A stretch of DNA of 64,000 nt from CAZADS01 sp964483985 (GTDB lineage: Bacteria > Pseudomonadota > Alphaproteobacteria > Thalassobaculales > Thalassobaculaceae): assembly GCA_964483985.1 (NCBI GenBank), contig CAZADS010000088.1, positions 1 to 64,000 on the forward strand. Reading direction: 5' to 3'. The position numbers and the translations under genes are program-made. The notes under the pieces were generated by a model, which did not search any database, was not told the origin of the DNA, and saw only the letters and a program-made list of their open reading frames with translations. Position 1 is the first letter of the stretch. Every line of letters starts with the position of its first letter. Shown one piece after another: positions 1 to 7,880 of the stretch.

Positions 1-1
1 C

Positions 2-127
2 TATGATTACAGTCATGAAAATCGCGAGGTGTTTGTTGGTCAAGCGGCCGCTGCCGTGCAAGTGGAAATAGATAAGCAACAAGCACGCGAAGAGCAGGAG
101 AAAATTAAAGGGCAAGCAGCTGAATAA
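2..127 (+). CDS. C-terminal end of an unidentified protein (partial, truncated by window start)
   Basis: The frame is open from the first bases and gives 41 residues before TAA at 125-127. The visible tail is polar and rich in Gln, Glu, Lys and Ala (KQQAREEQEKIKGQAAE), as expected for a C-terminal helix or coiled coil. No domain is visible, so no function is assigned. It converges on the TauD-like gene that ends at 152. That this is the real reading frame is inferred from its coding-like composition and from the stop lying just before a small hairpin. Confidence 0.55.
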   Translation, partial: YDYSHENREVFVGQAAAAVQVEIDKQQAREEQEKIKGQAAE

Positions 128-147
128 TGGGAATTTAAATATCCCAT
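127..147. repeat. Short inverted repeat between convergent genes
   Basis: ATGGGA at 127-132 is the reverse complement of TCCCAT at 142-147, around an AT-rich self-complementary centre. It sits in the 24 bp between the stop codons of two convergent genes, so it may help end transcription. There is no T run, so a classical intrinsic terminator cannot be claimed. Confidence 0.25.
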
Positions 148-151
148 GTGG

Positions 152-1000
152 TTACGTCGGACGCTGCCCTTTCAACAAAATGCGTTGATGGCGACGTTCT
201 TGTTGAACAGGATAATCAACGTTAACAGAATGCAATAAGCACCGATTATCCCACATAAGTAGGTCACCAACACGCCATTCATGATGGTATTGGAACTCTG
301 GCCGTATAAGCCATGCATGTAACTCGTCCAAAAGCTTATCGCTTTCTGATCGGCTAAAGCCGACCACGGAATCCGTCCGATTGGGGTTGAAATATATTGC
401 TTTGATACCTGTATCTTCGTGGGTTCGCACTAATGGATGACTCACATCTCGTGTCTCTTTTTGCTCTTGATCTGTTAATTTTTGGGCACGCGCTACGGCC
501 CTTTTTGTATCATAGGCATGAATTGCTAGAAGATCTTTAATCCGTGCTCGCTTAGAGGCTGACATCTCCCGGTACGCTTTTTCTGTATTAATAAAACGTG
601 TTTGGCCGCCACTATTAGGAACTGCAAGTCCTTGTAATAAAGTAGTTTTCGCGGGATTTATAAAATAAGAATCGTCTGTATGCCAGCCAGATAGACGGAT
701 TTTGTTTAAATCATCCGGTTTTTCATTCTCAGACATATAGGTGCTATCAAGGATTGACACTTCTGATATTTCGCCATCCCATTGGTGCCTAAGCAGCTGT
801 TGCTGAGGTTCTCCAAAATGCCGAGCAAAACGAACAAAATCTTTACTTGAGATTGGCCTCGAGCGAATACAGAGTAAATGGAATTTAAAGAAAGCCTCTT
901 TAAGAAACTGGATAGAATCCCTGGAAATATCACTCGTCAAGTCAAGACCCGTTACTTCCGCTCCAAGTGCGGTAGATAAATCTTCGACGTGTAATGCCAT
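152..1000 (-). CDS. TauD/TfdA-family Fe(II)/2-oxoglutarate-dependent dioxygenase
   Basis: A 282-residue protein of normal length for the family. It shows the iron-binding facial triad: H107 and D109 in GWHTDD, and the distal H257 in CLLHSVN. Arginines at about 269-273 (ERRHQR) would bind 2-oxoglutarate. Such enzymes hydroxylate small substrates such as taurine, sulfonates, phenoxyacetates or carnitine precursors; the substrate here cannot be read from sequence. The ATG at 1000 has a strong GAGGAGG ribosome site. It follows the DUF2062 gene and the lar genes on the same strand after 70 bp, so co-transcription is possible but not shown. Confidence 0.9.
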   Translation of the reverse strand: MALHVEDLSTALGAEVTGLDLTSDISRDSIQFLKEAFFKFHLLCIRSRPISSKDFVRFARHFGEPQQQLLRHQWDGEISEVSILDSTYMSENEKPDDLNKIRLSGWHTDDSYFINPAKTTLLQGLAVPNSGGQTRFINTEKAYREMSASKRARIKDLLAIHAYDTKRAVARAQKLTDQEQKETRDVSHPLVRTHEDTGIKAIYFNPNRTDSVVGFSRSESDKLLDELHAWLIRPEFQYHHEWRVGDLLMWDNRCLLHSVNVDYPVQQERRHQRILLKGQRPT

Positions 1001-1070
1001 TAGGCCTCCTCGTATACATTGCGTTTGCTGTTTACTAAATTGATCAGCTTCCTTTTGGATCGGATGGACA

Positions 1071-1625
1071 TTAATTTGTTTTCTGACGTCTAATTATACC
1101 GCTTCGCAACCGCCGTTGCCGTGCTTCTTGAAAACTCAAACTCCATTTATAACCTACAAAGCCACAAAGTATGGCCCATGGCAAACAACCGATGAATAGG
1201 GGAACGCCCCAAAGGTCTACCATGGCGACTGTTATATCCCATACGGCCATGAGCCCGCCGCCACCAATATTTAAAATTTCCTCTAGTTTTTCTTCAAAAT
1301 TACTAAAGCCAAGAGAGGACTCAAATCGGCCGAGCATAAGACGACCCGTAACCAAAAATACATAATATACCAATGGAACAGTAAAGACGTTCGTAACCCA
1401 AGTCCATGCCATTGCTACGATTATATTGAACCGCCAATCGGGGGCCACAACTCGCTGCACAGCCCAAACTAATGCGACTAAAATCATTTGAATACCTACT
1501 AGGGGTGTCATTGCACAAACTAAACCTACCAGCACACCACGAGCAGTCTGTTCCGGCGGACTTTGTCCACGCAAAATCGGTATGATCAAGCGATACCTTA
1601 ATAATCTTAAGACATACCTGATCAT
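1071..1625 (-). CDS. DUF2062 domain membrane protein
   Basis: 184 residues with a short basic N-terminus and hydrophobic segments at about 30-60, 66-95 and 125-160. The PEQTARGVLVGLVCAMTP and ITNVF/TVPLVY-type stretches are characteristic of the DUF2062 family of small inner-membrane proteins, whose biochemical role is unknown. It starts 48 bp after larB on the same strand and may be carried on the lar transcript. No catalytic motif is visible. The family call is good; function is not assigned. Confidence 0.85.
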   Translation of the reverse strand: MIRYVLRLLRYRLIIPILRGQSPPEQTARGVLVGLVCAMTPLVGIQMILVALVWAVQRVVAPDWRFNIIVAMAWTWVTNVFTVPLVYYVFLVTGRLMLGRFESSLGFSNFEEKLEEILNIGGGGLMAVWDITVAMVDLWGVPLFIGCLPWAILCGFVGYKWSLSFQEARQRRLRSGIIRRQKTN

Positions 1626-1673
1626 AAACCAACACCCACCAAAAAGCGTTTAAAGAGGAACCCTCATACCGTC

Positions 1674-2348
1674 CTAAGATTGACTTGCGGATAGCACGCG
1701 CAATGCCAAGCAAGCGGCGCCGTAACCATTATCTATATTCGTGACAGCCAATCCCGGGGCGCAACTCGATAGAGCCGCGTCTAAGGCTACACGTCCACCT
1801 TCAGCAACCCCATAACCTTTGGATGTAGGAACGGCGATAATTACACCGCTCACTAGGCCACCAATCACACTAAATAAAGCACCCTCCATTCCTGCACAAA
1901 CTATCAAAATATTCATTTTTTCTATTTCGCTTTTAAACTCCATAAGACGCCAAAGACCGGCAACTCCAATATCAACAATTTCTTGGCTATTAACGCCATG
2001 AAACAACAAGGTTCTAGAGGCCTCCCGAGCGACAGATAAATCGGATGTTCCACCAGTAATTATACCTATTTTCTGCGATTGATTGGAAGGTATAATTCCG
2101 GTTGTCATGGCCGTTAACGATAACGAATCATAATCTAAGTCGGCGCGTTGCCTTTTTGGTAATGAAAAAAATTTATCGCTTTCCAAACGCGTTACCAAAG
2201 TTTTTCCCGCGTGATGATTAGCCTGATCAATCGCTATTTCAATTTGTTCTAATGTTTTACCTTTAGCCAAAATCGCCTCAGCGATACCCAATCTTTCGTA
2301 TCGGCTAAAATCAAATCTCACGAGCGGTTGGTTTTCTAAACTATTCAT
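1674..2348 (-). CDS. larB: LarB, pyridinium-3,5-biscarboxylic acid mononucleotide synthase
   Basis: LarB carboxylates and hydrolyses nicotinic acid adenine dinucleotide to give P2CMN, the first step of nickel-pincer nucleotide synthesis. The protein has 224 residues. The N-terminal part (RFDFSRYERLG..EAILAKGKT) is the LarB-specific region, and residues about 92-220 form the AIR-carboxylase (PurE-like) fold with IGIITGGTSDLSVAREA, VCAGMEGALFSVIGGL and VPTSKGYG. It begins 2 bp after larE, so the two are surely co-transcribed. It is the last lar gene of the minus-strand cluster. PurE-type purine function is unlikely given the neighbours. Confidence 0.95.
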   Translation of the reverse strand: MNSLENQPLVRFDFSRYERLGIAEAILAKGKTLEQIEIAIDQANHHAGKTLVTRLESDKFFSLPKRQRADLDYDSLSLTAMTTGIIPSNQSQKIGIITGGTSDLSVAREASRTLLFHGVNSQEIVDIGVAGLWRLMEFKSEIEKMNILIVCAGMEGALFSVIGGLVSGVIIAVPTSKGYGVAEGGRVALDAALSSCAPGLAVTNIDNGYGAACLALRVLSASQS

Positions 2349-2350
2349 TG

Positions 2351-3145
2351 TTAGTTCCGAAGAAAGGCGCTTCCTCTTTTATAAAGTTCGTAATTGACAG
2401 TCGCCCAATAACCCTTTTGACGTAATAACTGTATAATCTTATTTCGGTGACTAATTTTCAAAACCTCCATCTGATTAGCTCCCAGTTCAATGACCACCCC
2501 TCCTTTTCTTATTCTGCATCGGATAGTCCCTGGACCGAGTTCGCCTTCTAGAAATAACTCTACCGCTTGAATAAGCGACAGTCTTTCCTCATTAACTGCA
2601 ATACCTGTTTCAATTCTACTGGACAAACATGGAGAAGCAGGTAATTCAACCAGATCATTCAGTTTCAATAAAGATGCAATAGATCGAACATGGCGTTTAC
2701 TGAGCTTTGCATCAATATAGGGGTGACGAATATTATGACTTTCTGCCGCAATCAATCCAGGACGGAAGTCACTTAGATCATCAATATTTGCTCCGGATAC
2801 AATCGTTTTATCCGTCAAAGCAGCAATCTTAGAATAAAGATTAGTCTTACAGAAAAAACATCTATTAATCGGATTTTCTAAATAACGGGGATCTTGCATT
2901 TCTCCTGCGTTTATAATCTTTAAATTCCATCCAAAGGACTTTGCATGACGTTTTATTCTTTGGGTAGCGCTATTAGGTACAGCCGGCGATAAAGCATGAA
3001 ACATTTCTACCGAAATTCCGAGACGAGCATGGGCGATATGAGCGAGCGTCATACTATCAACTCCCCCACTCACAGCAACACCTATTTCTCTTATCTCATC
3101 GATCACGCCTTCGAGCAAATCTTTGTATTCAACAGTCAATTTCAT
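2351..3145 (-). CDS. larE: LarE, ATP-dependent sulfur transferase for nickel-pincer cofactor
   Basis: LarE adenylates the carboxylates of P2CMN and inserts sulfur. The PP-loop ATP pyrophosphatase motif SGGVDS lies at residues 26-31, the NRCFFCK cysteine pair is at C96/C99, and C173 in SPCLSSR matches the position of the sacrificial cysteine of characterised LarE proteins. The preferred ATG at 3145 has GAGGG eight bases upstream; a GTG at 3154 is also in frame. The gene overlaps the end of larC by 17 bp. Whether this LarE sacrifices its cysteine or uses an Fe-S cluster cannot be decided here. Confidence 0.93.
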   Translation of the reverse strand: MKLTVEYKDLLEGVIDEIREIGVAVSGGVDSMTLAHIAHARLGISVEMFHALSPAVPNSATQRIKRHAKSFGWNLKIINAGEMQDPRYLENPINRCFFCKTNLYSKIAALTDKTIVSGANIDDLSDFRPGLIAAESHNIRHPYIDAKLSKRHVRSIASLLKLNDLVELPASPCLSSRIETGIAVNEERLSLIQAVELFLEGELGPGTIRCRIRKGGVVIELGANQMEVLKISHRNKIIQLLRQKGYWATVNYELYKRGSAFLRN

Positions 3146-4310
3146 CTTCAACACCCTCGATAGCTCTTCGCTTTCGAGTTCTTTCGATTTGATTATGGTT
3201 ATTTTCGGCTATTTCATCCATATTGGCTTTTATAGAAAACGAACCACCCGGCCTTAAAACTCTCTTAGCTCCCAAACCAGCAATAAACACATTTTCACGT
3301 TTTAAAACAGCCCGGTTTTCAAATCCCCATCGTAAACCAATAGTAGTAGTTTGCAGAAAACAAACATCCATCACCGATTCAAGTGCTTCAGGGTGACACA
3401 AAATTCGAACTGACGTACCAATCCGCCCTTTCTTTCCCGACACAGCATAATTAATAACATCAATCACGTTATCTGTTTTTCTCAATTTTTCTAGCGCCAC
3501 GGCTAAATCCTCTGGTGTTTGATCATCGATCTCAAAACATATCGTGCCTATTTTATCACGTAGTGAGAAGCCAGTACTGGGGATCTCGAAAGCAAGTAGC
3601 CTTAAAATATTGGGAATTCCATCAATTTCCCGAGTTCCCAGTCCGTACCCTATGTGACTGAGACAACCATTTGGCCGTAGTGAATTTTGTGATGCATTGA
3701 GATGTCGAAGTATTGCTGCACCAGTCGGCGTTACTCTCTCTCCGAAAAAACCATCATCTGTCATATTATAACCTTGTAGTAGGAGTGCTGTAGCAGGAGC
3801 CGGAACCGGCATTTTGCCATGAGCCGTTTGAACTATGCCCGAACCAATTGGCAGTTCAGCCACACTCCAACTGCAAGCATCAATGTGTTGCAAAGCGGTT
3901 GCAGTACCAACAATATCTGCAATCGAATCCCAGTCAGCAATTTCATGAAAATGAATTTCGTCGATTGGTTGCCCGTGTACAGTGCTTTCCGCCTTAGCAA
4001 GCAGATAAAAAATATCTACTGCACGATCTATCACTGCCGCACACAATTCCGAATTCACAAGTTTCTTGCGAATATCTTTGAATGAACCAGTACTAAAAGA
4101 TGGATTGCTTTTATCACCATGAATTTTAACCCGTGTACCAGTGATTCCACCCGAAACGCCAGAAGAAATTTCAATAGACCAAGCCGATGGAAGACCAGCT
4201 TTTCGAATAGCTGAAGTGATTGGCTCCCGCAACTCCGGCCAAGCATGTAGAAGCGAAGCAAGGAACATATCTCCCGCGATACCGCCAACTGGATCAAGAT
4301 GTATATGCAC
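3129..4310 (-). CDS. larC: LarC, nickel insertion protein (CTP-dependent cyclometallase)
   Basis: LarC inserts nickel into the pincer nucleotide using CTP. The 393-residue protein starts with the family signature HLDPVGGIAGDMFLASLL, contains IHFHEIADWDSIADIVG with putative metal-binding histidines, and GERVTPTGAAILR. It is one uninterrupted frame, unlike Lactiplantibacillus plantarum, where larC1 and larC2 are joined by programmed frameshifting. The start is GTG at 4310, 9 bp after larA, with no good ribosome site, so translational coupling to larA is likely. A central residue stretch around 225-245 is short and needs no frameshift. Confidence 0.94.
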   Translation of the reverse strand: MHIHLDPVGGIAGDMFLASLLHAWPELREPITSAIRKAGLPSAWSIEISSGVSGGITGTRVKIHGDKSNPSFSTGSFKDIRKKLVNSELCAAVIDRAVDIFYLLAKAESTVHGQPIDEIHFHEIADWDSIADIVGTATALQHIDACSWSVAELPIGSGIVQTAHGKMPVPAPATALLLQGYNMTDDGFFGERVTPTGAAILRHLNASQNSLRPNGCLSHIGYGLGTREIDGIPNILRLLAFEIPSTGFSLRDKIGTICFEIDDQTPEDLAVALEKLRKTDNVIDVINYAVSGKKGRIGTSVRILCHPEALESVMDVCFLQTTTIGLRWGFENRAVLKRENVFIAGLGAKRVLRPGGSFSIKANMDEIAENNHNQIERTRKRRAIEGVEDEIDC

Positions 4311-4319
4311 AGTCTTATT

Positions 4320-5606
4320 TCATTTTAACTCTGACAGAATAGGCACCACATAGGGACCCTCAGGAATTACTGCTATACTATTTGCTCCCGATTGGAAAAC
4401 GCACTTTTCTATGCAATCGCTAAGATTGAATACCCGGTTGACGCCAGTTAACGGCCATGCCTGGTCCGAAAGAGATTTGGAATACAGATGAATTGATCCT
4501 AACTTCATGGGCTTGATCTGCATCTCAGTTTGCCATTCGTCAATATCAGCGTATTTTTTTAAATTTATTGCACTTAAAAATTCATCTGGACCCTTCTCTA
4601 TTAAACGTCTCTGCGAATCTACAAATTCTTTAGAGCCCATCCCTTCAGAACAATCGGACACAATTATCAAATTTCCACCTGGCTCCAATATATTCATTGG
4701 AGCCACCATACCTTTTACTGTTTGGTAGTAAGTTAAATCCAACGGATATCCTGCACAACTGGTGAGTATAGTTTTAAATTTTTGATTAATATAAACTTCA
4801 GCATATTTCCGAATAAAATCTACAGCCTCCAGATGGCTAATAACAATTTCACCAAAATTAATAAAAGATAACCGTCTTTTATCGTCTATTACAGTATTGA
4901 TAGCTAGCGCACCTCCAATCATTTCAATAATTTCAAGTTGATCCTCGTGTAAAGGGTTTCCTTCCAATATACAATTAGCTGAAAGCGGGTGTTCCATATA
5001 ACGTGATGAGTGAAAAGTCGTTATGGTATCAACATTTGCAATACCTGGCGCAATGACTTTCCGTCCCCCTGAATAACCGGCCATAAAATGAGGTTCTACT
5101 AGGCCGGTCGCTATCCTGATATCGGCCTCTACAAACCGACGATCAAGAAAAACTTTATTACCTTTCGTGGTTGTTCCAACATAAATGTGATCACCATCAT
5201 TTTTTGCAAAATGATTTTCGACACGAACAGTTTGAAGCACCCAAGAGTCTCCTATTAATTCTTCAAGTTCAGAACCTTCGTTTGGTCGATGCAAACCGGT
5301 CGCCACTAAAATTACAATATTTTCTTTTTTTAATCCTGAAGCCAATAAATTCTTAATAACGGGACCCAAAAATAGTTTATTAGGAACCGGACGAGTTATA
5401 TCACAAACTAGAATACAAGCACTTTTGGCATTCGAAGAAATTTCCTGAAGTGATAGTGAGCCAACAGGTTTAGCCAAACATTCTTCCACAGCAGAGACCA
5501 CATCGCTAATGATTGGCATAACTGGTTTTCGTATTACAGAAATGTCCCAATCAGATGGCATGTTAACCGAGAGCTTTCCTCTTCCGTAATTCAGCCGGAC
5601 GTCCAT
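4320..5606 (-). CDS. larA: LarA-family nickel-dependent 2-hydroxyacid racemase/epimerase
   Basis: 428 residues, the usual size. The active-site residues fit LarA closely: D69/R72 in DITRP, H106 in ATGLHRP, H173 and the nickel-pincer-binding K183 in PHFMAGYSGGRK, and H199 in TFHSSRY. The enzyme uses the Ni-pincer nucleotide to racemise lactate or a related 2-hydroxyacid. The LarA superfamily includes malate, phenyllactate and sugar-acid enzymes, so lactate is only the default substrate. It is the first gene of larA-larC-larE-larB and would be transcribed from the AT-rich 90 bp upstream. Confidence 0.94.
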   Translation of the reverse strand: MDVRLNYGRGKLSVNMPSDWDISVIRKPVMPIISDVVSAVEECLAKPVGSLSLQEISSNAKSACILVCDITRPVPNKLFLGPVIKNLLASGLKKENIVILVATGLHRPNEGSELEELIGDSWVLQTVRVENHFAKNDGDHIYVGTTTKGNKVFLDRRFVEADIRIATGLVEPHFMAGYSGGRKVIAPGIANVDTITTFHSSRYMEHPLSANCILEGNPLHEDQLEIIEMIGGALAINTVIDDKRRLSFINFGEIVISHLEAVDFIRKYAEVYINQKFKTILTSCAGYPLDLTYYQTVKGMVAPMNILEPGGNLIIVSDCSEGMGSKEFVDSQRRLIEKGPDEFLSAINLKKYADIDEWQTEMQIKPMKLGSIHLYSKSLSDQAWPLTGVNRVFNLSDCIEKCVFQSGANSIAVIPEGPYVVPILSELK

Positions 5607-5674
5607 CGATCCTACCTACCAAATTTTTTGAGCGGCATTTTTTAATAATATTATTGTTATTATATTAAAACATA

Positions 5675-5717
5675 CCGGTGCCAAAGACTGAACTGCTATT
5701 ATGGGCGACGGCACCGG
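5675..5717. repeat. Inverted repeat at the 3' end of the small lipoprotein gene
   Basis: CCGGTGCC at 5675-5682 pairs with GGCACCGG at 5710-5717 across a 27-base loop. The right arm lies in the last codons of the lipoprotein gene and the left arm in the space before larA. It could be a weak transcription stop between the two minus-strand genes, but no T run follows. Confidence 0.3.
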
Positions 5718-5896
5718 GGCGGTTGTTCATATATCGTATAATTTTCACATTTTTTATCAAAAAATTCTGCAGCATAACTCAACAACGACCGATCATAAAC
5801 GTATTCTGTAATTATCCCAGCCGCAGTGATTGAGGGTCCTAGCTGGCCACATCCTGTCAACCATATTACAAGAAATGAAATCAGTATTGAACGCAT
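5699..5896 (-). CDS. Small putative lipoprotein
   Basis: 65 residues with a classical lipoprotein signal: a short basic start, a hydrophobic segment to residue 13 and the lipobox LTGC with C16 as the acylated cysteine. The mature part is about 50 residues with two further cysteines (DKKCENY and PPRCRRP) that could form a disulfide. No family is recognised. GAAGGG lies just upstream of the ATG. It ends about 90 bp before larA on the same strand; a functional link to lar is not supported. Its start faces the divergent gene at 6098. Confidence 0.7.
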   Translation of the reverse strand: MRSILISFLVIWLTGCGQLGPSITAAGIITEYVYDRSLLSYAAEFFDKKCENYTIYEQPPRCRRP

Positions 5897-5981
5897 GATA
5901 TGCCCTTCGGTTTACTATAATTAAAAAACTCACAAAAAGACGTAGAGTTTAAAAAACTGGGTTTCCATCCCTAATTTTACC

Positions 5982-6028
5982 AATGCAAGCAAAATTGGGG
6001 CCAATTTGGCATATTTTTTGCTTGCATT
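5982..6028. promoter_or_regulatory. Perfect 13-bp inverted repeat in a divergent intergenic region
   Basis: AATGCAAGCAAAA at 5982-5994 is repeated as its exact reverse complement at 6016-6028, with a 21-base spacer that holds a smaller TTGG/CCAA dyad. It lies between the divergent starts of the lipoprotein gene (5896) and the hypothetical gene at 6098. It could be an operator for a dimeric regulator or an RNA hairpin in a 5' leader. The right arm includes a run of T, so a terminator role on the plus strand is also possible. Confidence 0.45.
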
Positions 6029-6097
6029 AACTTACTAGCCTTATTGTCAGTGCATAAATATATGTTGAAACGGTAATCAAACAACTAGGATAAAATC

Positions 6098-6616
6098 ATG
6101 GCTTATATTTGGAACAAAGAAGATTTTCCTCTGCTCGCAGATGCTAATTTTATCGATCGAATAGGTCATTTCGTGCACTCAAACACTGGATATCGGTTTG
6201 AAATGCCTATTATGGGTTACCAAGCTTTATTTTACACCCAAGAATTTGAAGAATTAGTCAGTAAAGAAAGTAGCATAAAAGCTTTGCAACCCGAAGTTTA
6301 TGAAATTCGCCGCGGGGCCTTCGCCAAACCGGGAACAGAAGGTTGGGAACTCAGTTTTCAGGCAAAAGCTTTGATTAGGAACCAACTCGATCTAGTCACG
6401 AAGCTGCCGGTTGGCAAAGTCGATTATGCGACCGACCTCAGCTATTCCAACACGATATTATATTCTACGAAACAAGAGGGTTTGCAGATTTTCTTATTTT
6501 GGGCACAAACTCATGGATTAGCATTGGAGGAACCAATCATCGAAGAGATTATTTCCCACCAAACAACGGAATTTCAGAACGGCGAAGAAAGGGCACAACT
6601 ACCAAACCACATATAA
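6098..6616 (+). CDS. Conserved-looking hypothetical cytoplasmic protein
   Basis: 172 residues, no signal peptide and no membrane segment. The composition is typical of a soluble protein, with an aromatic-rich N-terminal half (GHFVHSNTGYRFEMPIMGY) and an amphipathic C-terminal half. The family is not recognised. An AGGA sequence precedes the ATG by about ten bases. The last 68 bp overlap, tail to tail, the end of the rhomboid gene on the other strand. It stands alone on the plus strand, downstream of the 13-bp inverted repeat that may control it. Confidence 0.75.
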   Translation: MAYIWNKEDFPLLADANFIDRIGHFVHSNTGYRFEMPIMGYQALFYTQEFEELVSKESSIKALQPEVYEIRRGAFAKPGTEGWELSFQAKALIRNQLDLVTKLPVGKVDYATDLSYSNTILYSTKQEGLQIFLFWAQTHGLALEEPIIEEIISHQTTEFQNGEERAQLPNHI

Positions 6617-7241
6617 AACCTCCAATGTGAGCTAAAATAGCTACGTTTCCAGCGGTACTGGAGAACAACAGAGCAGCTCCTATTTGTATTAAAAACCAAA
6701 CCCCTATAAATAAAACTGAAGGGCAACGGAAGCTATTAAACCCTATGAAAAATAGCGGGATCAAAACTACGAGTTTCGCTTTTGGAAAGAGGATTAAATA
6801 CGCACCGATCAATCCAGAGATTGCGCCACTGGCTCCGATTAGCTGAGCTTGACTTTCATAAAGGGGTATAGACTGTGTTATCCCGCTTACTGCCGCAGCA
6901 ATCAAAAACAAACCGGAAAAATTTACTGGACCAGTTGCATCCTCCACAGCTGGGCCAAAAACCCAAAGAAAGAGTCCGTTGCCAAGCAAATGCCACCATC
7001 CTCCGTGCAAAAAGGCATAAGTCAACAAAGTAGCGGATGGAGGAATATAAGAAAGATATGGAGGAGGTGTTCTATAACCGAATAAATGAGCTGGGTTTAA
7101 ACCAAACGCTAGAATAAGTTGAGAGTCTGCGAAATGATCAAGCCGTTGTTGCCAAAGAAAAATAACGGTCATAATAACCAGCAAAATCGACGTAATAATT
7201 GGTACTCGTTTAATACGACGTTCGTCCCCAATAGGAAGCAT
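6549..7241 (-). CDS. Rhomboid-family intramembrane serine protease
   Basis: 230 residues with about six transmembrane segments. The catalytic serine is S138 in GASGAISGL and the partner histidine is H205 in AHIGGF. The conserved HGGWWHLLGN with H79, H84 and N88 forms the oxyanion region. Rhomboids cut transmembrane proteins inside the bilayer of the inner membrane; the substrate is unknown. It starts 72 bp after the PagL-like gene on the same strand. Its 3' end overlaps the convergent gene at 6098-6616. Confidence 0.93.
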   Translation of the reverse strand: MLPIGDERRIKRVPIITSILLVIMTVIFLWQQRLDHFADSQLILAFGLNPAHLFGYRTPPPYLSYIPPSATLLTYAFLHGGWWHLLGNGLFLWVFGPAVEDATGPVNFSGLFLIAAAVSGITQSIPLYESQAQLIGASGAISGLIGAYLILFPKAKLVVLIPLFFIGFNSFRCPSVLFIGVWFLIQIGAALLFSSTAGNVAILAHIGGFICGLVVVPFLRRSEIPLFGGK

Positions 7242-7264
7242 TCACGCATCTACCCTTTATCAAT

Positions 7265-7291
7265 CAAAGGTTTTCGTCATTATAACCTTTG
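7265..7291. repeat. 8-bp inverted repeat upstream of the rhomboid gene
   Basis: CAAAGGTT at 7265-7272 pairs with AACCTTTG at 7284-7291 over an 11-base loop. It lies in the 72-bp gap between the PagL-like gene and the rhomboid gene, both on the minus strand. It may be a weak terminator or an operator; no T run follows on the minus strand. Confidence 0.3.
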
Positions 7292-7313
7292 GCAGTTTCA
7301 AATTATTATTCAC

Positions 7314-7865
7314 TCACTGATGAAATAGACTAGTTAACGGCAGTGAATATACGAGGAGAAAAGATTCTTCTCCTGGGTTACGGTTACCTAAACCCGCATT
7401 AGATAGGTGATGAAATGCGATGCCTAAACGTGAATAGTCGTCAAACCGATAGGCAAACGAAAAGCCAGATTTAAATTCAAGAGCATGTCCCAAGTCCTTT
7501 CCGTCTCCCTTACCGTAAATCCCAACGGAAAAATTGGGCGTCCCAACCCATCGGTTGCCAAAATATACATCTAGGCCAATACCGCCATACGCATAAGTAG
7601 CACCTTCTATCGTCCCGCTAAATCCAATAAAAGGATTAAACAATATTATTTTATTTTCATTGGGAAAGACATATTCGAGACGAAATTCCCCGGAAGTTTC
7701 ATTATCAATTATATCGTAAACACCAAAACCGAAAGTGAATAAACCTGATTCTTCCGCCCTTGCTACTGAAGAGTAATTAAGAAATGCTACCAGCATCACC
7801 AAACAAAGTAATGCATAATCACGCAAAAAAGGGCTGGGATTGTGGCATAGGCCTGAATTGCTCAT
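7314..7865 (-). CDS. PagL-like lipid A 3-O-deacylase (acyloxyacyl hydrolase family)
   Basis: 183 residues. A long N-terminal signal sequence (about 1-37, cleavage near ARA-EES) is followed by amphipathic strands of an eight-stranded outer-membrane barrel. The catalytic site is visible in FHHLSNAGLGNRNPGEE: H153, S155 and E166 or E167, matching the His-Ser-Glu triad of PagL. These enzymes remove the 3-O acyl chain of lipid A and so remodel lipopolysaccharide. It precedes the rhomboid gene on the same strand. No PhoPQ-type regulator is nearby. Confidence 0.88.
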   Translation of the reverse strand: MSNSGLCHNPSPFLRDYALLCLVMLVAFLNYSSVARAEESGLFTFGFGVYDIIDNETSGEFRLEYVFPNENKIILFNPFIGFSGTIEGATYAYGGIGLDVYFGNRWVGTPNFSVGIYGKGDGKDLGHALEFKSGFSFAYRFDDYSRLGIAFHHLSNAGLGNRNPGEESFLLVYSLPLTSLFHQ

Positions 7866-7880
7866 GTTTTACTTAATCCG

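Noticed and set aside
1321..1713. 130-codon minus-strand frame over the DUF2062/larB junction
   Set aside because: It is a shadow of DUF2062 and larB in another phase and has shadow-like composition (Cys, Ser, Arg rich).
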